Shown: positions 1-10,951 of the stretch, in pieces
Layout of the letters: every line of letters starts with the position of its first letter
How positions within the stretch are numbered: position 1 is the stretch's first letter
Source of the DNA: Malaya genurostris
Lineage: Eukaryota > Arthropoda > Insecta > Diptera > Culicidae
NCBI RefSeq assembly: GCF_030247185.1
Contig: NC_080571.1
Span: forward strand, 346,859,879 to 346,923,878
Reading direction: 5' to 3'
DNA length: 64,000 nt
Notes under the pieces: model-generated
Database searches by the model: none
What the model was told of the DNA's origin: nothing
What the model saw: only the letters and a program-made list of their open reading frames with translations
Made by a program: the position numbers and the translations under genes

Positions 1-288
1 AATTGTCATTTTGCCGTTTTGCAGTGATTATGTGATATTTAAATGTAAGATAGAGAGAAATAACAAAAAGAAAATAAAAAACAATAGCCCAACAAAATCT
101 CACATATCGTTACCCAGCTTTAATTTATTAGGTTGGTGGGGAAAAGACTGTCGGCTACTCGTCCATCAGTGGAAGTTGACCCATCAATGTCAACTTCCCT
201 TTCTGTGGGCTTTTCTAGTTTCATAACTCTCACATGCAGTTTTCCTTCCAAAACATTCAATGTGAACTACCCTTTTCGTAAGAAGTGA
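1..288. other. no gene seen
   Basis: AT-rich lead-in to the RNase H remnant that follows. I see no convincing coding signal, terminal inverted repeat or RNA gene. It may be part of the same decayed LINE. Confidence 0.4.
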
Positions 289-291
289 TTG

Positions 292-1010
292 CATGGTTAT
301 TTAGAACAACAATTAGATGAACACCTATTTTGTTATACGGACGGTTCGCTGTTGAATGGTCTTGCTGGTGCTGGTGTCTACTGTCGTGAAATGAGGCTAG
401 AGCAATCTCATTCACTTGGTAGATACTGTACTGTGTTCCAAGCAGAAATCTACGCGATTCTGTGTGGAATACAATCGACATTTCAGCAGAGGATCTGTGG
501 TAAACGAATTTATTCTTGTTCCGACAGTCAGGCAGCCTTAAAAGCACTCAGTTCGAATGACTCACGGTTGAATGTAGTGAAATCGAACTCAAATTGAAGA
601 CCTCAGCATTTCAAATGCTATTTACTTCTTATGGGTACCCGGCCATTCTGGGATTACTGGAAATGAATGGGCTGATGAGTTGGTTAGAGCTGGTGTAACG
701 AATGATTTCGTTGGTCCTGAACCAGCTTTACCACTTTCAACTTGTTGGATCAAACACAAGATTAGTTTTTGGGCTGCATCCAAACGTGTCAACAACTGGC
801 GCAGCTTGCAAACTTGCGCTCAGACAAAAATATTTCTACCAGATTTGAATCTGAAAATGTCAAAGTGTCTTTTGCAGTTCTGACTGGACTTTTCCAACTC
901 AATTATCACATGGCTACTAATCAACGTGCTGAGTATTATTCGTGTGATTTGTGTGAATGCGATTATGGATATCATCTTATATGTAACCACAGACTAACAG
1001 ACAAGACACT
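292..1010 (+). pseudogene. LINE RNase H domain remnant
   Basis: This is the C-terminal RNase H region of a non-LTR retrotransposon ORF2. The first frame shows the catalytic series YTDGS, then FQAEIYAI, then CSDSQAALKAL. After a stop near 597 the homology continues as LWVPGHSGITGNEWADELVRAG, and after a further frame change near 882 as a Cys-rich tail (CDLCECDYGYHLIC). This order (DGS, E, D, then WVPGHxGxxGNExAD) is typical of LINEs that carry RNase H (I, LOA and R1 groups). At least two frame breaks make it non-functional. No reverse transcriptase is present upstream in the window, so the copy is 5'-truncated. The exact clade is not resolved. Confidence 0.75.
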
Positions 1011-1139
1011 CAAATTGGATTCTTTAATCATTTTAACGGTCATTTCGAATACTCCTTTAGTTGGGACAGTACACGCATACGTTACCCTATTTTTTTTCTT
1101 CGTTTATCAGCTGCGTATCAGCCGATAAAATGTCAAAAT

Positions 1140-2990
1140 GGCACAGCAGTGTTGCTATATTGCCAGCGATAATTAGTTAAAGTCTTTTAGACTTTTTTTT
1201 CATTATGATATTATGTGCAAAGGACCTTTTAAATTTGTATTTCGATTTCCTCCAAAAATCTTACAACACTCCTTAGTATGGCGACGTCTTTTTTTTCCAA
1301 ATAGTTCGTATATGTTTGAAAAACTATCCAACTTGTGTTTTTTCGTTCTTGTACATATTTTAAACAATAGAATAGTATATGTTCAGAATTTTCTATCGTG
1401 TCGCAAATATCACATATGCAGTCATTGCATATCTTCATTTTGTGTAGCCAGTATCGAGAGTAATCATGCCCCGCTAAAAGACGGTTCAACGTTCTTACTT
1501 CTCTGTTATTTAGTTCCAGATTATGGTACCACGCCGTTTGCGGTATTGCGTTTTGAATTTGAAAGAATTTCCTACCCTTTCCAAACACTGCTGAATACTC
1601 GAGATACCACTGTTGAGCCGTTTCTTCGCTGACGGATTTGAAGTAGTTCATTGAATCATGGAATAGAACTTTGTTGCTGCACATGGCCGTTTGTGTGAGA
1701 GCGGCCTTCGCCAATTGGTCAGCTACATCATTGCCGGATATATTGACGTGGCCCGGAATCCATTGGATTGATGTTTGTGAATCTGCTGCTATTTTTAAAA
1801 TCGTGTTTATTACGCCGTCTTTCTCTTTTTTTTTCAATAAAGCTTCCGATGTATTTACATCCTGACTTTGAGTCTGTTATTATTACCGCGTTGGTAATGT
1901 TGTTGCGAGTGAAATACTGTAGGGCCACATAAATCTGTATATATGATTGGACGTCCTTTGTATTTACCGTGAATTAGAGATAAAGTCAGCTGTTTAAGCA
2001 CTTTTTCATTCGTCGCTTTCTTTTTCCAATCTCCTTCGGTAAGTTCCGTCTCTATTATTACTTCTTTCCATAGATGTTCAGTTGTTTCTTCTGTTGACAT
2101 GCGTTGTAGAATAACACTATGTTGGTGAGCGGTTCTCTCAAGCAGAGATGGCATTTCACCAGAGTGATACACGCTGGCGTCAGATTCTTGTCCACACCGA
2201 GGATGCAAAAAACGAAGCATCGCACAAAGAGGAAAGCGCACTTCTTCTCAGTGTCGAATAGATAGCATTTGAGTGTGTGCTTGTGGTTAAAGCAGCTGGC
2301 GCGAGTGAAACACATTCTCTTCGCATGAATCGCTCACACGCGCTCTCGTCTAAATACACCCAAGTGACCACTGGCGCGTGATGGTGAGCGAACACTTCTG
2401 TGAACTTCAATTAATAGTTAGTAGATCTGGCCTTGCTATGAAAAATTTGCAATGAAAACCGAAGATTTAACGATAAATTGTTTTATTTTGCTGATTTTGC
2501 GTGCCAACGCTTCTTCTACGCAAACCAAACCACCAGAGTGCTCACCGGCGTGTACACCTCTGTGAAAGTATCTGCATCCACCTCAGAGAATTTATTAGCT
2601 AATGCTCTAGCACTTTGGTGCGATTCAGTGGAAAAGGTGAAAGGAAATAAACAAACGCACTCATGATGCGTGCACACTTTATACAGTGAGTATGTATGTG
2701 AAAGAGAAGAGCTCTCGTTGAAGTTGTCAGTGCGAGGGGAGAAATTTTGCTTGCTCTTCGTCACACAGAAGAGATGGACATCTCTGCTCTCAAGGATCGT
2801 GTATTGTTTATTATCATCCAGGTACTTCATGTTGATTTGCTCTTTCACCGGCGTGTTGTAGTAATGGTGTTTCACTATTTGTTTTCCCACTGTTTGTGTT
2901 CTTCGAAAATTTAATGGAAGTTGAGCAGCTATTGCATGGAGAGTGTTTTTTTGGCGTTGTTTTCGTACAGCCCGTTATTCTTCTCAGACA
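1140..2990 (-). pseudogene. second decayed LINE (RNase H and upstream ORF2), minus strand
   Basis: A different LINE lies on the minus strand. Its RNase H end reads IQWIPGHVNISGNDVADQLAKA, preceded after a one-base frameshift near 1860 by VIITDSKSGCKYI. Downstream is a Cys/His tail (CNDCICDICDTIENSEHILFYC) and a stop near 1229. Upstream ORF2 sequence continues to about 2134, is interrupted by the hAT-type MITE at 2143-2786, and resumes in the same frame at 2795-2930. When the MITE and one copy of its 8-bp duplication are ignored, the flanks are collinear. A further deletion seems to have removed the first RNase H motif near 1930. It is distinct from the plus-strand remnant to its left. Confidence 0.7.
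2143..2786. mobile_element. hAT-type MITE, copy A
   Basis: A 644-bp non-coding element with ends CAGAGATGG and CATCTCTG, flanked by a perfect 8-bp direct repeat CTCTCAAG (2135-2142 and 2787-2794). An 8-bp duplication and CAG-type ends indicate the hAT superfamily. It shares most of its length with 6540-7140, with a few indels near the left end. It sits inside the minus-strand LINE remnant. It has no transposase and must rely on one in trans. Confidence 0.9.
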
Positions 2991-5900
2991 TTCGATATTT
3001 ATGACGTTGATTTTTTCGAGATTAGTGGAAGCTTACTCAAACGAAAAGTTATGCTGATTCGATGGCACAAATCTCCAAATATTAAGGGGAACTTGCCATT
3101 TGAGCCAATTTGTTCTGATTCCTGTATAGGGTAATTTGCAAAAAGAAAACCACTACAGTATAAAGTGTTGAATATAGCTAACTTTTATTTCGGATAATAA
3201 TCTTTTGGTTATATTTCAGATTTGATTTAAAAGCGAAAAAGTGGATTATATCTCCGTCTATCCTCTTCAGTCGAAGTTCCAATCCGCACTACGTTACCCT
3301 ATCAAAAACATCTAATATGTCATCTAGACTGTGTTTATTTTTTTTAATTTACCAACAGAGTTGCCATTCATACAGAATTATTTGTAATGTATTGATTTGT
3401 AAACGTCCATGCAAATTTCATGCAGGATACAGATTTAATACATTTAGCTAAAATTAAAAACAGAATTGTGTCTACTTCTCCTCTTCCAACGCAGTACAAA
3501 ATCGAACCGAATCGAATGTTATTCACTAACTTCTTGTCGGCCGCAATTGATTTAGAGTGAAAATTGCCAACACAAACCAAAATAGTCCAGATGAACAACG
3601 TTGAGATAAATAAATGGTTACCTTCCAACATCGCTAAAAAAAGTTGAATATATTATCAACGTAATCTCATAATTTATTGCGCCGATTTATTTTCAAATAT
3701 TACACAAAGTCTAATGAAGCAGGCAGCCCTGCAAGCAGCTGATCGGTGTTGACAAACGAGGGGGAACCAACCAGTAATTTTTTTTTTGCATTACACAAGG
3801 GGTGTATCGATAGTAAATTGTTCGCGCAGTTTAAGGGGGGCGAATTTTTTCCAGTATTATCGTTCAACAAAATTGATTCAAGTGTTTTTCTTGATTAAAA
3901 GCATCATTCGAACAACATTTTGTAATTTTTTCTGGAAAAATATTGAGAAATAAGTCGACGAATATGTGTTTTTGAGAACGCCTCGTAAAAATCATGATTT
4001 GCGGTGTCCACTGTATCTCAGCACAGACTAATCAGAAGTGAACAATTCAAAGCAGCATTAGTTAGAGCAGAAGTTTTTCTAGACCCGAACGTTTCTGTTA
4101 GATTTTTTTTTAATATTTTGAATTTTTGGTGGTTGTTTAAATACAAAAGTACGATTTTTCACGAAAAAATCGACCATTTTGTAGCTGTAAAACCTCCCCA
4201 TAGTAATAAACAACGAAAATGAAAACGTTGGGGTCTGGTTTTTTATATGTAGATCGGTTCGGATAGTAAATGGTAAAAGACCTTTGTGGCTGACAGTTTC
4301 ACCAGCGTGCCTAGATTTAAGTCCCATACTAGGATTCTAAATTTGAGCTAGCGAGAAAAGAAATCTCCCGCATCGTCGAGCTCCCGGGTTACGACATCGA
4401 ATCATAAAATCCGTTAGAAATAAGAGCAACGACCGATGTCGTCGTTTAAAGAGCTAAAATAAAATAATGTAAGCACTTATCTCGAGCGGGGTTATGACCT
4501 CCTCGAAGAAGGAAGGAATAGCATAAAACACATGCCTCGAGACAAGTGAATGACCTCCTTGAAGGGAGGAGAAACAGCTTGATTTTAGCTTGTCGTAGTT
4601 GGGATCGCAAGCTGGGCAACGTAAGGAAAAGAAGGAAATAAGGGATCGTTGAATGCCTGTGTTCTCTCTCTTCCTTATAGTATAACCACGCATGCGCACA
4701 AGCCTAGGAAGGTAAGAAACACGAAATTCAGGCTTATGCGCAAGCGCGGAATAAATTAAGAACTAACATTAGACGTAAGTCTTTTCTAACTTATAGTATA
4801 TAAGGAAAAATTGTGATCAATAAATGGTAGTAGCAGCTCAAAGGTAAAACTTTATTTTTTTAAAAAGAAAGAAAGAGCCCCACAACCTTTATCACTAATT
4901 TCCGACATACCAGAGACTTGGGTGTATTCGCATTGTTCAGATGCCTAAGCCCAACTCCTCTGGTAGAAGGTAAAAGTTAAGATACTAGAAGATTTCTGCT
5001 TGCTTAAATGACCCTCTGTCACGTCTCACCTTTCCGTTCTATATATTCACATCCTTGCTCTCCCTTGAGTACTATCATTCTATAATTTTCATTGTCTGTT
5101 TCTACAAAAAAAAGGTCTCTGGTTAGGAGAATATCGCAAAAAGAAAAAAGATATATGTAGAAAGTGTGTGCAAAATTTGAAAAAAATCGGTGCAGTAGTT
5201 TTTGAATGACGATGGACACGGACTTTCAAAACCTGTTTCAGAGGAAAACGCGTTTAAAGTTTTTTGTCTATAAAATCAATGGAAACAATTTATTACTCAA
5301 CATTTTCAAAAAATTTATTTTTATAAGTATTTACTCATAGTGTCATGTCTGTTAGTCTGTGATGTAACTGTCCCGCATTGATGCAACTACGTATCCGGGT
5401 TTTTGGTACACCATACATGGTTGAGTCTGTGTATGCAGAGCTAAAATTGAAGGCTATTCTATCGTTTTTCACCCAATGGAGGTTTTATTAACTGTGTATT
5501 TTGGCACTTGCAGATCGTTCAGCATCCTTTCGGGGATGCAGAACGATTTGTTTCTTTATGTTTTGTGATGTTTTTCTCACCTCACTTCACAATTCCCTTC
5601 CATGTTTCTTTTATCCTACCCTTTTCATCAGAAAATTTATGAGAAGTTACGGCAAGGCACAAATTTCCGAATAACTAGGGGAACGTGCCACTTGAGCCAA
5701 TTAGTTCTGATTCCTGATTTCCTCATGTTCAAAGCATTATATATCAACAAATCTGCCCTTAATGTTAATACTTAGGCTCACCGACAGAGTGAGCGCAAGA
5801 AGCTGAGCCGTTCTTGGTGCTGATCAAAGTGAGAATTCTATTCACAGCAGATTTCTCGCTTGCACTCTAACAGGGTGTATTTGATTTGCTGCAAGTATGT

Positions 5901-6307
5901 TTCCCGCTCTTGGATTGCTAATGTCAGTCACCAGTTCGGCTCAGTTTTTAGCGTCCACTCTGTTTACAGCCTCACTGAGTCTAGAACATAAAATGTATTT
6001 GGAGAAATACATTTTAAAAAGGTGTCGATTGTTAGCAGTGTGGAATATTTGTGAGTTTAAATGCCACTTTGACTTCCGGTTCCGGTACTACAGGGCGGTA
6101 AGTGAAAACATTTCAAAATCAGCCGTTCTAATGGCTCTAAAAGTTTTCTAAAGAACTATTCGGATTTGTTGTTCGCAAATCGAAGGTAATTATCTTCAGT
6201 TTAGTGCAAATCAAGAATACTTTGGTTAGATTTGTGCACTTTTCGCTGTGTTAAATTCACAGTAATCGAGATCAAGTGAAGCCTTCTTTTTTTTTGCGAA
6301 AAATGTG
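2991..6307. other. gene-free stretch with repeat debris
   Basis: No supported gene. A block of about 62 bp at 3064-3125 recurs at 5653-5715 in the same orientation. The interval 4468-4884 begins TGT, ends ACA and carries TATA-like and AATAAA-like motifs near its end, so it resembles a solo LTR, but I could not find a matching target duplication. The other open frames here look random. Confidence 0.4.
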
Positions 6308-6440
6308 AAAAAAGGGAAATGCTTGCATAAATCATACAATTGATCAACTAATTGCTATTCGGAAGTGTTAAGGAACATGTCAGTTGTTTTCGTATTCACG
6401 ACATCCAGTTATGTCTCTGACATTACCCAGCCGCCTTTTT
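6308..6440 (-). repeat. dispersed repeat, copy 1
   Basis: On the minus strand this begins AAAAAGGCGG and continues with GTAATGTCAGAGACATAACT. A closely similar stretch lies on the plus strand at 17247-17385, and a weaker relative of its first 50 bp lies at 33225-33275 on the minus strand. It abuts the broken protease end of the minus-strand gypsy element, so it probably marks the insertion that truncated that element. Superfamily unknown. Confidence 0.55.
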
Positions 6441-8140
6441 GCACAGTAGCTTTGCACCTAATTCGTTGTTTACGACATACACCTCATGGGTAACGCGTTT
6501 TGAACGGGTAGCTATATCTGTTTTGAACGTTTTGTGGACGAGAGATGGCATTTCACTAGAGGGATACGCTCCACACAAAGCGGAAAGCGCACTTCTTCTC
6601 AGTGTCCAGACAGACAGACTTTGAGTGCGTGCTTGTGTTGAAAGAAGCTGGTGCGAGAGAATAACATTCTCTTCGCACGAATCGCTCACACGTGCTCTCG
6701 CCTAAAACACCCAAGTGATCACTGGCGCGTGATGGTGAGCGTAAACTTCTGTGAACTTCAATTAATAGTGAGTAGATCTGGCCTTGCTATGAAAAATTTG
6801 CAATGAAAACCGAAAATTTAACGATAAATTGTTTTATTTTGCTGATTTTGCGTGCCAACGCTTCTTCTACGCAAACCATACAGCAGAGTGCTCACCGGCG
6901 TGTACACCTCGGTGAAAGTATCTGCATCCACCTCAGAGAATTTATTAGCTAATGCTCTAGCACTTTGGTGCGATTTAGTGGAGGAGGTAAAAGGAAATAA
7001 ACAAACGCACTCATGATGCGTGCACACTTTATACAACAGTGGTGTATGTATGTAAAAGAGAAGAGCTCTCGTTGAAGTTGTCAGTGCGAAGGGAGAAATT
7101 TTTCTTGCTCTTCGTCACATAGAGGAGATGGACATCTCTGTTGTGGACCTTTAGCTTGCCGTCTCCGTAGAAACGAAGAAATTCTCGTGATTTTGTTGCT
7201 GCGCTAAATTTACATCCATTCGCTTTCAGGTAGGGCCATGTTTTCCGGTTTATGACTTTAACGTGCGCACCAGTGTCTACGATCCACCTTAATTTGACAC
7301 CACCTGTACAACATGTCACCATGTCATGTTTGTTTCCGGTAGCGTAAATTTGTTGTACATCGTCATCGCTATCTTCACCGTTTGTACTATTGCAGCTCTC
7401 ACCGACTTCTTCGCCTTCAGATCCATCCACTTGCCACACATTCTTTTTACTTTTATTTCCGTTAATTCTTCGATTCGAGGATTTGGTTTTGCACATGTTC
7501 CGGAAATGTCCGACTAGTTTACAACCGTCGCAAACTTTGTTCTTTGCAGGACAACATTTATCGTTTGCAAAATGTCCACTGTTCCCACAACGATAACATC
7601 TTTCTTTAACAGGTCCTTTTTTGACTATGTTGACCGTGTTCGGTTCAACAGAGATTTCGTTTTTCTGCATTGCTTCCTTATTCCGATGCACGGTTTCCAA
7701 AATACGGGCTTCTTGAACAATTTCCTCTACTTGCAATATTTTCTTCTTGATAATCACTTCGCGCAGCTCGTCTGATAAACTGTTATCAAACACCTGTTCA
7801 GCAACTCGTATGTCCAATGCATTACCATACTCGCAAAGGCGTCCTTGTTCCCGTAAACGGGACACGAATCTCTCAACAGACTCATCCTCCGCTTGCTTCA
7901 TTTGCCGAAATATATATCGATCATACGGTATGTTGTAAAATGGGCATCCCGTAATTTTATCGCTTCTTTATATACGTCTGAATCACCTGGAGGAAGTAAA
8001 TCGTGACCAGGTGTATCATAAAAAATGTCCTGTATTTGTGCTCCACCGAAATGCAACAGGTAGGATTTCTTTCTAGATACAAGGGCGACGTAATTCACTT
8101 CTAGGAACAACTCCAGCGATCGTTTCCATTTTTTTTCCAT
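6441..8140 (-). pseudogene. Ty3/gypsy gag-protease remnant
   Basis: The minus-strand gag begins near 8140 (WKRSLELFLEVN) and changes frame near 7915. It continues with the gag core (RFVSRLREQGRLCEYG), two zinc knuckles of the CX2CX4HX4C kind (CYRCGNSGHFANDKC, then CDGCKLVGHFRNMC), and an aspartic protease with WIVDTGAHVKVI. The protease is interrupted at 7140/7149 by the hAT-type MITE copy B; its distal part lies at 6531-6441. There is no reverse transcriptase or integrase, so the element is truncated as well as frameshifted. The gag core resembles that of the element at 10-16 kb, suggesting a related lineage. Confidence 0.8.
6540..7140. mobile_element. hAT-type MITE, copy B
   Basis: A 601-bp element of the same family as 2143-2786. 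It is flanked by a perfect 8-bp repeat TTGTGGAC (6532-6539 and 7141-7148). The left terminal base is G instead of the expected C. The right end CATCTCTG is intact. It interrupts the protease region of the gypsy remnant. Confidence 0.9.
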
Positions 8141-8440
8141 CGAGTTCCGATAGACTCCGTGTTGGAGGTGTCAAACGGTAATAACGTTGATTTGCTGTTT
8201 TTCATCTTATTATTTATTTATTATTTCTTTTTACGCAACTACGGCGAAACACTTTTATTATTAATCCCTCGTTTTCCGGTTAGTTGTATCTGATCCAATC
8301 CGCTACCTTATAGGTTATGTTTAACTCCTCAGTCAAAACTTTCCCGGCTCTCGTCCGATTTGGAATTGAATCCCTGATAACGAATTTAATCACTGTCTTC
8401 TTACACCGACATTGTTTAGAACGAATTTAATTCGATTTTA

Positions 8441-8454
8441 TCCGGTCGTCGCCA
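8441..8454 (-). other. primer-binding site of the minus-strand gypsy remnant
   Basis: On the minus strand this reads TGGCGACGACCGGA, a TGG-starting site like the primer-binding sites of many insect Ty3/gypsy elements. It lies about 300 bp upstream of the gag remnant. The LTR should therefore begin just to the right, at 8455 and above; its outer end is not clear. Confidence 0.45.
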
Positions 8455-9749
8455 AATATTATGATTCGGAATAAAAGTACACGCGTACGTGACAAAGTAT
8501 ATTTTATTTTATCCTCTCGTTTCTTCATCCGTGCTCCCAGTTTACAGGATCATAACACGTTCAACTTCATCACAATAATAATTCGTCTTATGTATTTCAT
8601 CAACAGTCCGTAATGTGACAATGTCATGATTTTGTCTTATGATTTTGTTATGCCGTTAACAATAAAACACCTTACATTTTATGATACGTGTTCTTTATTT
8701 CCATGTGTACATATCTCTAGTAGTAGGTTCGTTTTCTCTAGGTAGTCTAATGCAAAGTGCAACAGCTACAGCAGCAGTTAACCAATGATATGTAGTCATA
8801 ACAGATTTCATCAATTTCAAATCAATTTTCATTTGATTAAGGTAAACAAATTAACGAGTCATTGAAATCGTAAATTAAATGTGATGTGTGATCAGTTCTT
8901 AGTATGGATATATCTTTAAAAATACTAAAATTGCTTCAACAGTTGGTTCGTTAAATGTATGGATAAAAACAAGTTCTGAATTGAATTACGGAACAAATTA
9001 CGATATTCATGAAATGATTATCATAGCACGTGGTCAGTAATATTCATTCAAGCATTTTCATGAATTTCGTAAGACTATCTGATGAATATCTAAAGTAAAA
9101 GCTTTGACGAATTTCCCCTGTATATCATAAGATAAACTTATGAAACACATTTATAACCCTTATGTCTGAAAGTCATAATTCGTTCTTATGACTTTCGAAG
9201 CTCATTTTGCCTTAGTGTAGTTTACATTTTCTTACCGAAATAAATAAATTAAAAATGTCTGCCGAACCCCTTCTGCTCGCTCTTCGATAGTATAGTAAAA
9301 AGGCGAAAGAACCTGCACCTACTATTGCCAAATCATTAAGCTGATAGTGGCCCTCATTCTGCGAGTGGAGTCGAGTCACCTGAGTCACACGATTCTGACA
9401 GTCGAATTAAGTGACAAAAGTCACTGTGGGGTGAGTTTTAGAGTCGATACGTATGATACAAGTGACAATAGAAATATGAAACGAAAAATGTTAAGAGATC
9501 TCTACACTTTCGGCTTTAGAAAATGTAAATGATGTATGGAAGTGGATTTTATTAGTTTCTTTGAGCAGAACAGCCGAAATTACATTTTTTTAATTTTGTT
9601 CTTTGTTGCTAACTAAATCTAACTTTTCCGTTATATCTGTATTTGTTAGTAGTCAAATTTGATTTATTTGTGACTTTCTCATACTGAGAGGCTAGCTTCT
9701 AAGTCTTGAAATCGACATCGACATTTCAGGATTATGTAAATTTCATTGG
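8455..9749. other. probable LTR remnant, then gene-free DNA
   Basis: The first few hundred bases probably hold the LTR of the minus-strand gypsy element, but I could not place its outer end. A perfect 11-bp hairpin (GAAAGTCATAA, 7-nt loop) lies at 9168-9196. I see no gene. Confidence 0.35.
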
Positions 9750-9842
9750 GTTTGCATTAATAATGGATTTTTTACTGCATCGGAATCCTGTACCCTTCCC
9801 ACTGTTCCGCGCTCTAATCTACCGGTCACTACAGTTACCCCT
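9750..9842 (-). pseudogene. EF-Tu pseudogene, distal fragment
   Basis: Read on the minus strand, this continues the EF-Tu frame from 16884-17047 across the gypsy insertion. It reads VTVVTGRLERGTV, the conserved start of EF-Tu domain 2, and then degenerates to a stop near 9749. The joining base run AGGGGT is the 6-bp target duplication of the gypsy element. Confidence 0.75.
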
Positions 9843-10285
9843 TGTAGAATACGCAATAAATAAAATGAAAGAAAAAAACTTCTTACAAAACACTCATTGC
9901 ATTTGTTTATATATTTGACGTTTCTCACCCCGTTATGAAAAAAAAAAAATAATGCGCACCTCAGTTGTAATCGGTTGGGTTTAAGTCTTGGCTTACACAT
10001 TTGATCGAAAAATGAAAAGGGACAATCTGAGTATCTTGAAAAGTGACCGAGCAAAACGGGGATGGTTGGTTTCTGGAAAATAGATCGAAGAATAAGGTAA
10101 ATAGAGGCGAACAAGGTAAGTAGAGGCGAACAAGGTAAGTAGACGCGGAGAGAGGCGCTTGAGCGCTTTTGGAGGGAAGGGTCATTCTGGAGAATAATTT
10201 CAAGGCGAATGGTTGGATTTTTTTCTTGCTGATAACATAAAAATGTCGGACTCTTCAGACGAGGATTCGGTTCTCGGACACTACA
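9843..10285 (+). repeat. 5' LTR
   Basis: 443 bp. It holds three tandem 19-bp units (10094-10150), each carrying AAGGTAA, in two of them as AAGGTAAGTA. Near its end is an ATG (10243-10245) in a frame that stays open through the LTR end and the primer-binding site. Confidence 0.95.
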
Positions 10286-10310
10286 ATGGCGCAGATATTG
10301 CTCCTGAAGG
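10243..10310 (+). CDS. putative first gag exon starting inside the 5' LTR
   Basis: The frame opens at ATG 10243, still within the LTR, and encodes an acidic Ser/Asp-rich peptide of 22 codons plus two bases. It runs through the LTR end (10285) and the primer-binding site (about 10287) to a donor-like GG/GTTAGT at 10311. The matching acceptor at 10950-10951 would continue the codon and enter the main gag frame upstream of its internal ATG at 10965. This is inference from splice consensus and frame; no transcript was seen. Confidence 0.5.
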
Positions 10311-10951
10311 GTTAGTATTATCATATAATATAAGTAATGGTTGTTAGAGATAGGAGTGTTGTCAACATGGCGGCATATACTGTCCCTAGACTTGCGAGTC
10401 AATTATCGACGAATGTATTGAACTTGAAAAAAAATCTGGTGCATAGTAGACCCATTAATAAAATAAAAAGCGGGTAGGCTAAGCATTGAAAATAAGTAAA
10501 AATTAAATTCAGTAAGCCCAACCTTGAGGATAATGGGAAGGCTGAATTTTTCGAATAAAATGGCGGACACCACGTTCTGGCAGTGAGCAAGCCAGTCATG
10601 AAAATGGTAGAAATTAATAGATCATTTAGATTCAACGAAATGCTTGCGAGCATTAAATTAAAAAAAGCTAGCAGTAGGCTCAACGAATAGTTTGAGTAGA
10701 CTGATCGTTGATGAGTAAAACATGATGGTCATCCTTGTAGGCTTACTTCCAAAGGGAAGTGAGTAAGCTGTTGGCTAATCCGACATTGTGGAAGTATAAT
10801 TTATTTTTGTATAAATTCTACTTCAATTATATTGGTAGGATGCAAAATGATAGCTATGAATTTATCAACAAGTTCGATCATAGATAATAATTAATGAAAA
10901 TTGAATTAGCTAGTGAGCAAAAGATTGAATCCTGAAATATTTTTTTTACAG
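10311..10951 (+). other. candidate leader intron
   Basis: 641 bp from GTTAGT to TATTTTTTTTACAG. The polypyrimidine tract next to the AG is strong. The intron lies between the LTR-encoded start codon and the gag ATG, and splicing keeps the frame (phase 2). Confidence 0.5.

Noticed and set aside
4468..4884. Solo LTR (TGT...ACA)
   Set aside because: No target duplication and no second copy in the window; kept only as a remark.
9743..10402. 219-codon minus-strand frame over the 5' LTR
   Set aside because: It joins the EF-Tu remnant to antisense LTR sequence; part of it recurs antisense to the 3' LTR.
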